The notes under the pieces are model-generated. The model saw nothing but the letters and a program-made list of their open reading frames with translations. It had not been told where the DNA came from and did not search any database. A DNA stretch of 64,000 nucleotides from Pelobates cultripes (lineage: Eukaryota > Chordata > Amphibia > Anura > Pelobatidae). A program made the position numbers and the translations under genes. The DNA is taken from positions 106,760,163-106,824,162 of the forward strand of contig OW240915.1 of NCBI GenBank assembly GCA_933207985.1, in the 5' to 3' direction. Positions 44,791 to 55,823 of this stretch are shown here, piece by piece (position 1 is the stretch's first letter; each line of letters begins with the position of its first letter).

Positions 44791-45320
44791 AGGAACACTA
44801 TAGTCACCTAAATTACTTTAGCTAAATAAAGCAGTTTTAGTGTATAAATCATTCCCCTTTCACTGCTCAATTCACTGTCATTTAGGAGTTAAATCACTTT
44901 GTTTCTGTTTATGCAGCCCTAGCCACACCTCCCCTGGCTATGATTGACAGAGCCTGCATGAAAAAAAAACTGGTTTCACTTTCAAACAGATGTAAATTAC
45001 CTTAAATAATTGTATCTCAATCTCTAAATTGAACTTTAATCACATACAGGAGGCTCTTGCAGGGTCTAGCAAGCTATTAACATAGCAGGGGATAAGAAAA
45101 TCTTAATTAAACAGAACTTGCAATAAAGAAAGCCTAAATAGGGCTCTCTTTACAGGAAGTGTTTATGGAAGGCTGTGCAAGTCACATGCAGGGAGGTGTG
45201 ACTAGGGTTCATAAACAAAGGGATTTAACTCCTAAATGGCAGAGGATTGAGCAGGGGCATGTTCTATACACCAAAACTGCTTCTTTAAGCTAAAGTTGTT
45301 CAGGTGACTATAGTGTCCCT
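44791..45320. mobile_element. TTAA MITE, AGGAACACTATAGTCACC family
   Basis: Ends AGGAACACTATAGTCACCT and AGGTGACTATAGTGTCCCT (complementary), with TTAA at 44787-44790 and 45321-45324. Internal inverted copies of AAATGACAG / GGGATTTAACTCC phrases. Well-formed copy. Confidence 0.85.
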
Positions 45321-45324
45321 TTAA

Positions 45325-46079
45325 TACCTTAAAAAAAGAAATCTTAGACCTTTTATTTGATTTAGCAAGCTGCAGTTTTGGGGATATATGAGACCTATAC
45401 TATATAGTTTATATTACTGCACACCCTCTATTTTGTTCTTTACGTATGCCACTAGGTGAATGAACTGCTATTATCAATCAGCATGGACCAGGGTGACCCC
45501 TAGTGGACCATAAAGTTAGCTTTGGTTGTGTGTGGTTTTCCAGGAAAAGGAGGAAATTGGCTTTATTTAATTGAATAAATGTCTATGGACTATTGACTGT
45601 TTTGTTTTTTTTTTTGTTATTTTATTATGAACTTGTTTCAAACCACAATTTCTTCAGCAATAATATATTTATTTATGTGTATATCTTTTATTTTTTTCTC
45701 GTATTATAAGCCAAACTGTTAAAAAAAATTGTTGATCCATCTCTGCTGTCATGTACTCTAGAAGTTTCTAGATTAGTAACGATTGATTTTTACACATCTA
45801 GCTTTTATATTTACGTTGTGGTTAAATTATGCAAGCCATTACAGTTTAAATATTTTTGTTAGAACTTAGCTAATGCTATGTTTTTAAGATCCTATTTGAA
45901 ATATATTATTATTAAAAGTTAAGTTTTATTTATCACCACATTGTTAATGTTGTATTTCTTTTAATATTGAGCAACTGTGGTTTAAACTTGTAAAACTTGA
46001 TCACCATTAACAACTATGGAATGTTTTGGGTGATTACTTTACTTTGATTATAATCTTGTCTGCTACAGTTTATTTAATA
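45325..46079. other. AMPH intron, no gene recognised
   Basis: AT-rich sequence, nothing supported. Confidence 0.5.
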
Positions 46080-46945
46080 CACTGATCAGCCACGACATGA
46101 AAACACCTGCCTATTATAATGTAGGCCCCCTGATGCTGATGTGTCCATGCATGGACTTCACAAGACTGCTGAAAGTGTCCTGTGGTATCTGGCACCAAGA
46201 CATTAGCAGGAGATCCTTTACGTCCTGCAAGTTGCGAGGTGGGGCTTTCACAAATCTGAATTGTTGTTCCTGCACATTCCACAGATGCACAATTGGATTT
46301 ACATCTGAGGAATTTGGAGGCCAAGGCAACACCTTGAATTCTTTATCATGTTCCTCAAACCATTCCTGAGCAATTTTTGTGTCAGGTTGCATTATCCTGC
46401 TAAAAGAGGCCACTGCCATCGGGAAACACCAAAATGTGATTCATCAGACCAGGCAATCTTCTTCCATTTCTCGATAGTTCAATTCTGATGCTCACCTCTC
46501 TCAAACACTTTTGGTGGTGGACAGTGGTCCTCATCGGCAAGCTGGCCGCTCTGCACCTAAGCAGCCCCATACACAACAAACTGTGATGCATGACCAGCAT
46601 TAAGGTTTAAATCAATTTGAGTTATATTAGCGATCAGACCAGATGGGCTAGCCTTTGCTCCCAACCTGCACGAGCCTTGGGCTCCAATTAACCTGACTAA
46701 GGTTCACAGTCTGTCCTTCCTTGCACCACTTTTGGTAAGTACTAAGCATTGCATACCCACAACATCCCAAAAGACCTGATGTTTTTTAGATGCTCTGACC
46801 AAGTCATCTAGCCATAACTATTTGGCCCTTGTCAGTCACTCAGATCTTTTTGCTTGCCCATTTTTCCTGCTTCCAACACATGAATGACAAAACTGACTTT
46901 ATTCACTTCACCTGTCAGTGGTTTTAATATTGTAGCTGATCAGTG
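46080..46945 (-). mobile_element. Tc1-like transposon, internally deleted
   Basis: Terminal CACTGATCAGCC and GCTGATCAGTG with flanking TA at 46078-46079 and 46946-46947. The minus frame 46114-46419 encodes the Tc1 transposase C-terminus (AQEWFEEHDKEFKVLPWPPNSSDVNP), where the last catalytic acidic region is followed by WPPNSxDxNPIEHxW. The first part of the transposase is mostly missing and the DNAP region is out of frame. Inactive. Confidence 0.85.
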
Positions 46946-46947
46946 TA

Positions 46948-47088
46948 AATAGCCCTATTATATATTATTTTCCCCTCTTTAAGCTTAAATTATGGCCTCA
47001 CTAGCAGTTTTTGTCATAAATAGAAACTGATGTGCTCTGGGATATTATAATCAATACAAATTATTGTACAAGGAGATGGTTGCATTAC
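46948..47088. other. AMPH intron end
   Basis: Short non-coding stretch before the donor of the SH3 exon. Confidence 0.5.
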
Positions 47089-47190
47089 CTGATCTGCAGT
47101 TGTTATTGAACTTACAACCAGAACAATTTCACCTCTCTTTAAATTTAACTCATCCTCATTTGCTGCTTCAAAATCATGTAGTGCTTCAGC
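47089..47190 (-). CDS. AMPH: Amphiphysin exon (N-terminal half of SH3)
   Basis: 34 codons in phase 0: AEALHDFEAANEDELNLKRG then EIVLVVSSITTADQ. LHDFEA is the ALYDY-equivalent of the SH3 domain and the acidic ANEDEL is the RT loop. Acceptor TTTTTTGCAG before 47190; donor GTAATG after 47089. The joined SH3 with the last exon is 69 residues, the family's usual size. Confidence 0.93.
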
Positions 47191-48450
47191 CTGCAAAAAA
47201 TATAAAAACAGATACATTCTTGATTTAACACTCTGAAGTGTCTGAATTTCCAATAAATTCTATTTAGCACTTTTTTTCTCCCTCCAAAGCAATATAAATA
47301 TTTCATAGAATAAAAAGCATTGTGTGTATAAATTTTTACCTTTATTTACTTTGCAAAATAAAATTTAGCCCATAAAGTCTCACTCGTCCACATGTATATA
47401 CCAGGAATGTAGAGGAACACATTTCTGTGCCAGAATCCACTAGACATTTATTTAATGTCTGTAGGTATGCTGGAAATGTCAGCTACCCTCTTCTTCCAAG
47501 CACACTCACTGACAGACAGACACACACACATTTCCACATTCTTGCACATACTAACACCATTTTCTGTATTCCTCCCTACTTTTGGGAGCTGGTGTGGGAC
47601 CTCTCCCTGGGGTCCAGTGGGGATCTTCTCTAGGGCTCAGTCTTTCTGCTCACTCACGCACGCAGTTTAGTGATGCCAGGTGCCGGAATGATGTCATATT
47701 CCGGCATCTGGTATCACTACAGAGGGCACGCGCGAGGGAGCATTGAGGAGCAGGAAGACTGAGCTCCCTCGCTGTCGCCAGGGACCTCTCTTCCCCGGCC
47801 GGGTACATTTTTAGCAGAGTAGGCATCTGCAATGTGGGAAGAGCAGATGCCTACTCTGCCTTAGTAAGCATGGCAAACTCGCGGCTCACCGGGCCGCAAA
47901 GAAACTCATTGTGAGCTGCATGCGAGGCTGCGAGTTTGTCATGCTTGCTCCAGAGGCTACAATCGTTTAGACTTTCTAAATTGACTGCTTTTAGAATGAT
48001 TCGTTGACATGATATGAAGAGATTTTTATAATAGACCTTTAGATATATTATTTTGGATTTTTTAAATTGCTTTTGAACTCTAATAAAAGTTAAGTTTTAA
48101 CCATTGGGTTACTCTGGTACTTATAGGTTTTTTTTCCCCTATTTCTCTCATTTTTTCTCGTGTTTATCATAGGGGTTACCCTCTCTCCCCCATTCTTTAA
48201 AATGAGTAATCATACACTTTCTCTCTTAAATAATAGTGTTTAATTTGTTATATAGAAAAACATTGGACAATTTAATCAGATGTAGGACTAGCAGTTGTTT
48301 GAATTCTTTATAGTACATAGTTGATCTACTCTTCAGACACATATTTGTTCAGATCGACTCTGTCAGAGTTAGAAGAAGGATATTGACAAATGACCAGTGC
48401 ACATCTAATGTTCTATAAACATGGTTTACTCGTAGTGTTTCTACTATATA
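47191..48450. other. AMPH intron, no gene recognised
   Basis: 47640-47960 has an inverted module (CCGGAATGATGTCATATTCCGG, and GCATCTGC...GCAGATGC), probably a small dispersed repeat. Frames here (47427-47670) have no domain and no splice borders. Confidence 0.4.
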
Positions 48451-50087
48451 CAGTCAGGTCCATAAATATTGGGACATTGACACAATTCTAATCTTTTTGG
48501 CTCTATACACCAACACAATGGGTTTGAAATGAAATGAAGAAGATGTGCTTTAACTGCAGACTTTCAGCTTTAATTTGAGGGTATTTACATCCAAATCAGG
48601 TGAACGGTGTAGGAATTACAACAGTTTGTATATGTGCCTCCCACTTTTTAAGGGACCAAAAGTAATGGGACAGATTAACAGTCATAAATCAAACTTTCAC
48701 TTTTTAATACATGGTTGCAAATCCTTTGCAGTCAGTTACAGCCTGAAGTCTGGAACGCATAGACATCACCAGACGCTGGATTTCATCCCTGGTGATGCTC
48801 TGCCAGGCCTCTACTGCAACTGTCTTCAGTTCCTGCTTTTCCTGGGGCATTTTCCCTTCAGTTTTGTCTTCATCAAGTGAAATGCATGCTCAATCGGATA
48901 CAGGTCAGGTGATTGACTTGGCCATTGCATAACATCTTTCCCTTAAAAAACTCTTTGGTTGCTTTTGCAGTATGCTTCGGGTCATTGTCCATCTGCACTG
49001 TGAAGTGCCGTCCAATGAGTTCTGAAGCATTTGGCTGAATATGAGCAGATAATATTGCCAGAAAAACATTTCAGAATTCATCCTGCTGCTTTTGTCAGCA
49101 GTTACATCATCAATAAATACAAGAGAACCAGTTCCATTGGCAGCCATACACGCCCACGCCATGACACTACCACCACCATGCTTCACTGATGAGGTGGTAT
49201 GCTTTGGATCATGAGCAGTTCCTTTCCTACTCCATACTCTTCTCTTCCCATCACTCTGGTACAAGTTGATCTTGGTCTCATCTGTCCATAGGATGTTGTT
49301 CCAGAACTGTGAAGGCTTTTTTAGCTGTTGTTTGGCAAACTCTAATCTGGCCTTCCTGTTTTTGAGGCTCACCAATGGTTTACATCTTGTGGTGAACCCT
49401 CTGTATTCACTCTGGTGAAGTCTTCTCTTGATTGTTGACTTTGACACACATACACCTACCTCGTGGAGAGTGTTCTTGATCTGGCCAACTATTGTGAAGG
49501 GTGTTTTCTTCACCAGGGAAATAATTCTTCAGTCATCCACCACAGTTGTTTTCCGTGGTCTTCCGGGTCTTTTGGTGTTACTGAGCTCACCGGTGCGCTT
49601 TCTTTTTAAGGATGTTCCAAACAATTGATTTGGCCACACCTAATGTTTTTGCTATCTCTCTGATGGGTTTGTTTTGTTTTTTCAGCCTAATGATGGCTTG
49701 CTTCACTGATAGTGACATCTCTTTGGATCTCATATTGAGAGTTGACAGCAACAGATTCCAAATGCAAATAGCACACTTGAAATTAACTCTGGACCTTTTA
49801 TCTGCGCCTTGTAAATGGGATGAGGGAATAACACACACCTGGCCATGGAACAGCTGAGCAGCCAATTGTCCCATTACTTGTGGTCCCTTGAAAAGTGGGA
49901 GACACGTATACAAACTGCTGTAATTCCTACACCGTTCACCTGATTTGGATGTCAATACCCTCAAATAAAGCTGAAAGTCTGCAGTTAAAGCACATCTTGT
50001 TCATTTCATTTCAAACCCATTGTGTTGGTGTATAGAGCCAAAAAGATTAGAATTGTGTCAATGTCCCAATATTTATGGACCTGACTG
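48451..50087 (-). mobile_element. Tc1-like transposon with about 210-bp terminal inverted repeats
   Basis: Ends CAGTCAGGTCCATAAATATT and its complement, flanked by TA (48449-48450; 50088-50089). The inverted repeats extend through TTAACTGCAGACTTTCAGCT and AGGTGAACGGTGTAGG to about 210 bp. It holds one decayed transposase gene. Confidence 0.9.
48704..49733 (-). pseudogene. Tc1 transposase, frame-broken
   Basis: Starts MRSKEMSLSVKQAIIRL (HTH paired-like domain) at 49733. There is a frame change near 49590 (after ILKKK), a TGA near 49529 where TTVVDD is followed by a stop, and another frame change near 48990-49010. The DDE domain is recognisable: WTDETKINL (first Asp) and GGGSVMAWACMA. The second Asp block is out of frame (DNDPKH-like). 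The frame ends at TAA 48704-48706. Inactive. Confidence 0.88.
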
Positions 50088-50089
50088 TA

Positions 50090-51647
50090 TATAGTAGAAA
50101 CACTATGGACCTGACTGTAGGTTTCAAGAGAACTGGACTCTGGAACTGGAATTTGCAAACCAAATACTGGACCAAACCATCCTAATATGTTCAGAATGTT
50201 TAAGGACCTGTAGGTCTAAAACGTGTTAGGTGTTTATTGATACCTTTTCCCCTGTTTGTTACTTTTTGTTTTGTGGTGATTAAACCTCCTGTGGACTTTG
50301 AGTGCTTGCAGTGGTGTTTTTTTTCTATATTATGGATATAGCCAATGTAAGTTTTCCTTGTTTGAAAGAAAGTTATTGGTTAGTTTGAGTTATGTCTGGA
50401 GCTATGTAAAGGAAGGTCTAGTGATGAAAGTGCATTGAGCAAACCTGAGGAACAGAATAGGTGATTCCCAATGTATCCTTAGCAATTAGCAGCAACCATT
50501 TGAATTTGGTAAAACATAGTGAGGTTGGCCATTGTTTTTTTTGGGGGGGAGGGAGGTGAGTATGTAACCTCAGGGCACCAAATCATGACATATGCACGAA
50601 ATAGGACTTGAGCACAGATAATAGCATTGTCTGCATGTTATCATTAACCATTTAGTAAATCATTATGAAAGCAATAGCACTAGAATTAATCTAGGAATAT
50701 CTAATTTCACCGTGATTTATATGAAGGACTGACTTTTTATATTAAAATATTTTGCTTTCTTTTCTTGTGTTTAGGATAAACAGGATATTTCAGACAGAAT
50801 ATACTCATGTTCACCAAAACCAGAAACAATATATTTTACACAATATGGTAAGTTCTTGAAGTATTTTGGGTCCTTAGTAAGAAGTCAGACATTTTATCCA
50901 TTCCATCCCACCCCAAAACATAACCTTGCTAAACAGTTACGTGGAAAATAACACTTCTCTGGAAATTGCATCATTAAATAAACTATAGAAAACCCCTTCG
51001 TAGCTTGTGTTAACCTTTTTTTTGTGCAATGTTTTTTTTTTTTTTTAAACAGCCAGGGTACACATTGCATTGAAGGAGGAGAGATAGTAACATTTTTTTT
51101 TCTGTTCTCAAAGCTCTGACAGGTGCAATGGCTATTTTATATATTAAAAACAGCAGAGCTCAGTTCCAGACGAGAATAAATACAGAGATGTGGATTACTA
51201 GATTTCATTTTAGTTTTCAGACCACACAAACACATTTGTTATAGATAGGAGACAAGTAAACATAATATTAAAAATCCTGAGACGTGTCTGCTCCCCTTTA
51301 ACAGTCTGCTAATTTATTTTTTTTCGGTGGCAAACTAAAAGTGTGAATTCTTTGATATAAAATTTTTAAAATGTTAAAAACATAAAATGTTTGTTTACAA
51401 AGTATCCTATTTCCCTTGGTTCCCAGAAGGATATTCATAATATTTGTTGATACTGTCCTGGAAAATCTGAGAAATTACTGCATGTTTGGTAGAGATGCCT
51501 AGTGATTGTCCTGCTTTGAAATCACAGAGCTAAAAATTGCTCTATAATGTGTACTTGAACAATCAGTATGTGACTTATACTGTATTTATTAACTTTATTG
51601 TTTTATTATATTAAACAAAAACTATCTTAATAGAAGAAAGCACACAC
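50090..51647. other. AMPH intron, no gene recognised
   Basis: Contains a second Tc1 terminus copy at 50103-50118, then unassigned AT-rich sequence. Confidence 0.5.
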
Positions 51648-51881
51648 CTTAAAAAGGAAACCAGGTGGTGTGTCCTGGGATGTAGCGCTTGCTGGTGTAG
51701 TGAGTGAGTCAGCTACCTCACTGCTACTTGTCATAGTTTGTTCTAAGGATGAATCCTGAACTGCATTGCTTGCAACTTCTACAGCATCTAGGACTTCAGG
51801 AGTTCCACTGTATTCATATTCATCTTCCTCCTCATGGTTTGATGCTGGCTCTATTACAACTGATGGTATGCAGGGTGCTTC
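51648..51881 (-). CDS. AMPH: Amphiphysin exon preceding the SH3
   Basis: 78 codons, phase 0: EAPCIPSVVIEPASNHEEEDE, an acidic linker, ending TSQDTPPGFLFK. IPSVVIEPASNHE and PPGFL(F/Y)K are highly conserved AMPH landmarks directly before the SH3. Low-complexity Ser/Thr/Glu region, probably disordered. Acceptor TGATTGAAG before 51881; donor GTGTGTGC after 51648. Confidence 0.93.
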
Positions 51882-53983
51882 CTTCAATCACAAGAAAATT
51901 AAACAATAATTAGCTATCACAAACTAAAACAAGTAGATCTGGCCTGGAACCAATGACCATGAACCAAAACTTTGATTCCTTTCTTATTGTGGTCCGTCAT
52001 GATAAATGCCCATTATAAACGAAATAAATGACATGTCAATGAACGTGTTAAATGATACATTTTGTAGATATAATTTAGCCAGATTTGAGGTTTAATGTAG
52101 TATTTTGAGGGACACTCTAGGTCTGTAAGTGAAAATTGTTTTAAATCATTTTATAAATATACAGTTAATATATACATATATTAAAAAATTGACAGGAAAA
52201 CCTTTCAAAAAACGTTCAAAGTTCTAAAAGTTGCCGCAGTTGCACATGCAATAGTTTTAATGAATTAGGCTTTTCACAGCATTAGCTTAATCCTCCAACT
52301 TCACAAAACGTTGTTCACATGCACAACTTTGATGGGTTTAGATCTCTAAAGCTAGTGCATACTACGTCACTGCAGGGTATGTAACATGAGTGTAGTACAT
52401 ATGAAAGTGAACTGCTTGAAACGACCATTGGTAGTGTTAGAAAATGCTAGACACCATTAATATTGAAATGCATTTTGTACATAAACAATGGTTTATAATG
52501 CAAAGTGTTAGGTTTTTTGGAAGATTATGGTCACTCTATGCACCAACACCACTACAGCTCACTATATTGTTCCGATTATGGTGACCTGAAGCCCCTCCCA
52601 AGTCATAAGTGGCAAACGTGAGCCCAGATCACTGCCTCCCCTGAAACCAAAAGCTCATGCTAGGAGCTTCCTTATGCTCCACCGAGCTGAGCTCTGTTGT
52701 GCAGGGCTGGCTTGTTGGCTGAGAAGCATTAGCTGATCTCACTAACCCAGTAAGCACTTTCCTTCACTGCCAGGTTACCATTAAAGTGCAAATGTGGGCC
52801 AAAATGTTCTTATATATTGTGCTTATGGTTGATGATATATGAGATAAACACTTCAATCCTAAGAATGACATTATGGAGTAGAATTTCACTGAAATTCCGA
52901 CCCAGTCAAGAGATATACGGAGACAAAGTATGGAATCTTCTGCCTGACTTTCTTAGACTCAGGGCAGAGCTACAGTGTCAGTCGAGCTACAGTGTCAGTC
53001 TAATTGTAAAAATGTTCTTTTAAAAGAATTGCTGTGGTGCCATGAAAGTCCAGGACTCTGCTTGGTGGGACAACAAACAATTTATATATATATTTAGTGT
53101 GGTCTAAAGTATAGGACAAATGATGAGGTCAATTAGTGTTTGTCCTTTTAAAAATCAGCACATTTCATTAGTTGGTGTTAGCAGGTTACCATATTAAAGA
53201 GCTGCGGCATGATGGCGTGTATATGCCGCGATGGGGAAAGAAGGCCGGAAATAGGAAATCACACAGCTGTACCGGCTTGAAGATCGTTACAGACGGTACT
53301 TATTGCGACCAAGGAGACAGCATTGCAGCACTGAGGAGGACTCCATCGGGAGTTGAAACGCTTCTGCTGTTTACTTTCATTTATTCCATGTTGGATTTTG
53401 GGACTTCTTAATCTTATTGCGGTGTTCTTAGGCTATATGCCTTTTATACTTACTAGTATCACTGTTTAATTGTCCTTTCTTAATATATTTCTTTATAATA
53501 AATGTATGTTATACTTTTATCTTATTTTGTGCTGTTCTCCTTTAAAGATGTCACCTTAGCCTGTTTAGGCACCCTCAAGTCTACAATATAGTGCCTGGGA
53601 CAGCTCTACATCCTGTGAGTTTTATCCTACATAGGGGCTTATTTTTATATGCTTACCGTCTGCACTATATATTTTATCTTTGTATTTTAGATTGTTCCAG
53701 TCCTGAGAACATCTAGATTTATCTATTGTTTGGATTAGTATTTTTATTTGTTATAATATTACAGAGCTGGAATACATTTAAAAAGGAACATCTTCATATG
53801 AACAGGAATAACACATGCACATTGGTTTTCAACAAAATATACACATTTACACAGATGTATTTAAATTAGAATGCCAATAAAGGACATTTGTGGTCACTGC
53901 TCTTCAAAAAAATGCCTTTCCACAAACATTTACTTGCATACTCTTGGATATTAATGAAAAACAATCTTGACTGGTCAACGTAC
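51882..53983. other. AMPH intron with PLE fragment and MITE remnant
   Basis: 52520-52810 resembles a MITE (GGTCACTCTATGCACC...). 53040-53530 is PLE-terminal-like with the hammerhead motif listed separately. No further exon seen. Confidence 0.5.
53325..53370 (+). ncRNA. Hammerhead-ribozyme-like motif, complete core
   Basis: Stem I GCAGCA (53325-53330) with TGCTGT (53365-53370), 6 bp with one wobble; core CTGAGGA (53331-53337); stem II ACTCC/GGAGT plus a G.T pair (53339-53354); GAAA (53355-53358); minimal stem III A53358-T53363; candidate cleavage base C53364. All conserved positions of the CUGANGA...GAAA...UH scheme are met. It lies antisense to AMPH in an intron. AATAAA follows near 53499. 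Motif presence is seen; activity is inferred. Confidence 0.6.
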
Positions 53984-54106
53984 ATCACTTTTCTGAGCCA
54001 CAGCAACCTCTAACGAATCATCCTCTTCAGAATCTTTTTCCTGTTCAACAACATTCTTTACAGACTCAGTGGTGCTTTCAGCTTCAATCTGGCCTTCAGG
54101 TTCCAT
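53984..54106 (-). CDS. AMPH: Amphiphysin acidic linker exon
   Basis: 41 codons, phase 0: MEPEGQIEAESTTESVKN to EDDSLEVAVAQKSD. Acceptor TTTTTTATCGTAG; donor GTACGTTG (an alternative GTGATG 6 nt earlier would break phase, so 53984 is preferred). Glu/Ser-rich, likely disordered. The insert region between the clathrin/AP2-binding part and SH3 varies among AMPH isoforms. Confidence 0.8.
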
Positions 54107-55766
54107 CTACGATAAAAAAAATATTAATATGTCACATGACATTTGATCCCTATATCTTCTCTAGAGCTTCCAATTGTTCAGCATATGTTTATACTGGTCA
54201 CTTTTACAGCTTCACATTTCAATGCAAATAACACAGTACTTGATTACACAATTTAATATAAAAACCATGTCTTACATAAGTTGGCTGTATTAATGAATTT
54301 ATGTTTTATTACTGATTTTACAAACTTTAAAGTTACATGTACAGCGGTAACTCTCCACTTGTACATTTAGAAAGTTAAATTTAAACAATATATAATATAT
54401 ACTTTTTTAACTTGATTTATTAATAATCTGCTTCTCATTTCGGTATTTCACTAAGATGCAGCATACACAGTTAGGTCCTTGTGGTAGACTAATCATGCCT
54501 TCTAATTTTTCCTCTTCATGATATTGCAATATCACTAAAATAAACAAAATCCATATACCATGGTGGCTTGTCCATAGTGGAATCCTTCTAGATAACTGGT
54601 TGCCACCATTTTTTCTTGGACAGATACAACTTGTTGTTGGGCAAGCACATACAAAGTATATGCTGCAGGATTTCACATTAATTAATTGATTGCTCAACTT
54701 CCTTCCTGCAACGTTTGAGTTTATTCATGTGCTGCCCATCAAATCTATAACCAATATGTATGTCCATGAAGCATGGTTGGATCTGGTGACCCTACTGTAA
54801 ACTTATCACAGAGATATATGTAGGAAAAATATTAATCATATATTTTTTTTTTATATAATTCAACAAAAGTAATACATATATTTTTCTTACATACCGGTTT
54901 AGTTTTCATGTATTACCACATGTTTCTTTAGGTGTATCTTGTTGATAAGGGCTTGATGTCTAATTGGGCACGAATGAAATACAGACATAGGCCTCAATCT
55001 TAAGATTTTCAAATTATTAATACTGATAGAAACACTTTCCAAATAATTTATCTACAGAAATGGTGACAACAGTAGATAAATCATATGTTAAGTTTTTCTA
55101 ATAGTATTGTATTGTATTATTTGGAAAGCTTATTAGCACCCTGCCATCTTAACATGTCACCACCATCAAATGTCACACACCCTAAAAACATGAGTATCTA
55201 ACTATGGCCTTGATTTTCCAAGTTTTCCAAATGATTCAACACTGTTAGAAAAACTTTCCAAATGCTCTACAGAAGTCGGCCTTTAACGTGTATGGGTATC
55301 ATTTGGTATTTTTTTTTTCTAACAATATTGAATAATTTAGAATGCTTATTAAAAGAGAAATAGTTACTAACCATTTTTAAGCAATTTGTGAAACGGAGGA
55401 TTCACATTTACTCAAATTCTGCACCTCTGCTTGTGGTGATGTAATGAGAAACTTTTACTTTCTGTCCAAAATATTTGTATTGCAGGATCTGACTGTGCCA
55501 GATCTTTGCAGCCATCCATTGTTAACATGAAGTAGTAGACAAAGTATGCCTATTGAAGAAGCAATAACACAATGTGCAAAATAGAGAAAGTAAGAAGATA
55601 CAACAATGTTGCAACGCAGTGACCAATATATTTGCACATTTGTCTAGACAACATAGTTGTGCAGACCATCAATGGCTCAAGCTCTAATATACACAATATA
55701 TACAACCTGTTCAAAGCTCAAATGGGAATATACAAATTGATCTGATCATTGGTAGATGGGACCTAC
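54107..55766. other. AMPH intron with two related small MITEs
   Basis: 54985-55135 and 55205-55345 share GGCCT(C/T)AAT or GATTTTC, ACTTTCCAAAT and a fold-back (TTTCTAATAGTATTG...). Both look like hairpin MITEs. No exon seen. Confidence 0.5.
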
Positions 55767-55823
55767 CTCGGCGACCTCGTTCTCAGGCTGGTTAGTGTCC
55801 TTAACTTCTTCAGCAACCGGTTC
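55767..55823 (-). CDS. AMPH: Amphiphysin micro-exon
   Basis: 19 codons, phase 0: EPVAEEVKDTNQPENEVAE. Strong acceptor (TTTCCTCCTTGTGAAG) and donor (GTAGGT). Sequence style (Glu/Val/Pro) matches neighbouring AMPH linker exons. Recognised by splice signals, phase and composition, since too short for homology. Confidence 0.75.

Noticed and set aside
46114..46369. Plus-strand 90-aa frame opposite the Tc1 fragment
   Set aside because: Shadow of the transposase C-terminus on the minus strand.
47427..47670. Overlapping plus-strand frames with HTHTH runs
   Set aside because: Derived from a CACA-rich tract in an intron; no supporting signal.
53984..54106. Alternative donor GTGATG six bases earlier in the AMPH exon
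   Set aside because: It would shift phase relative to the next exon, while GTACGT keeps phase 0.
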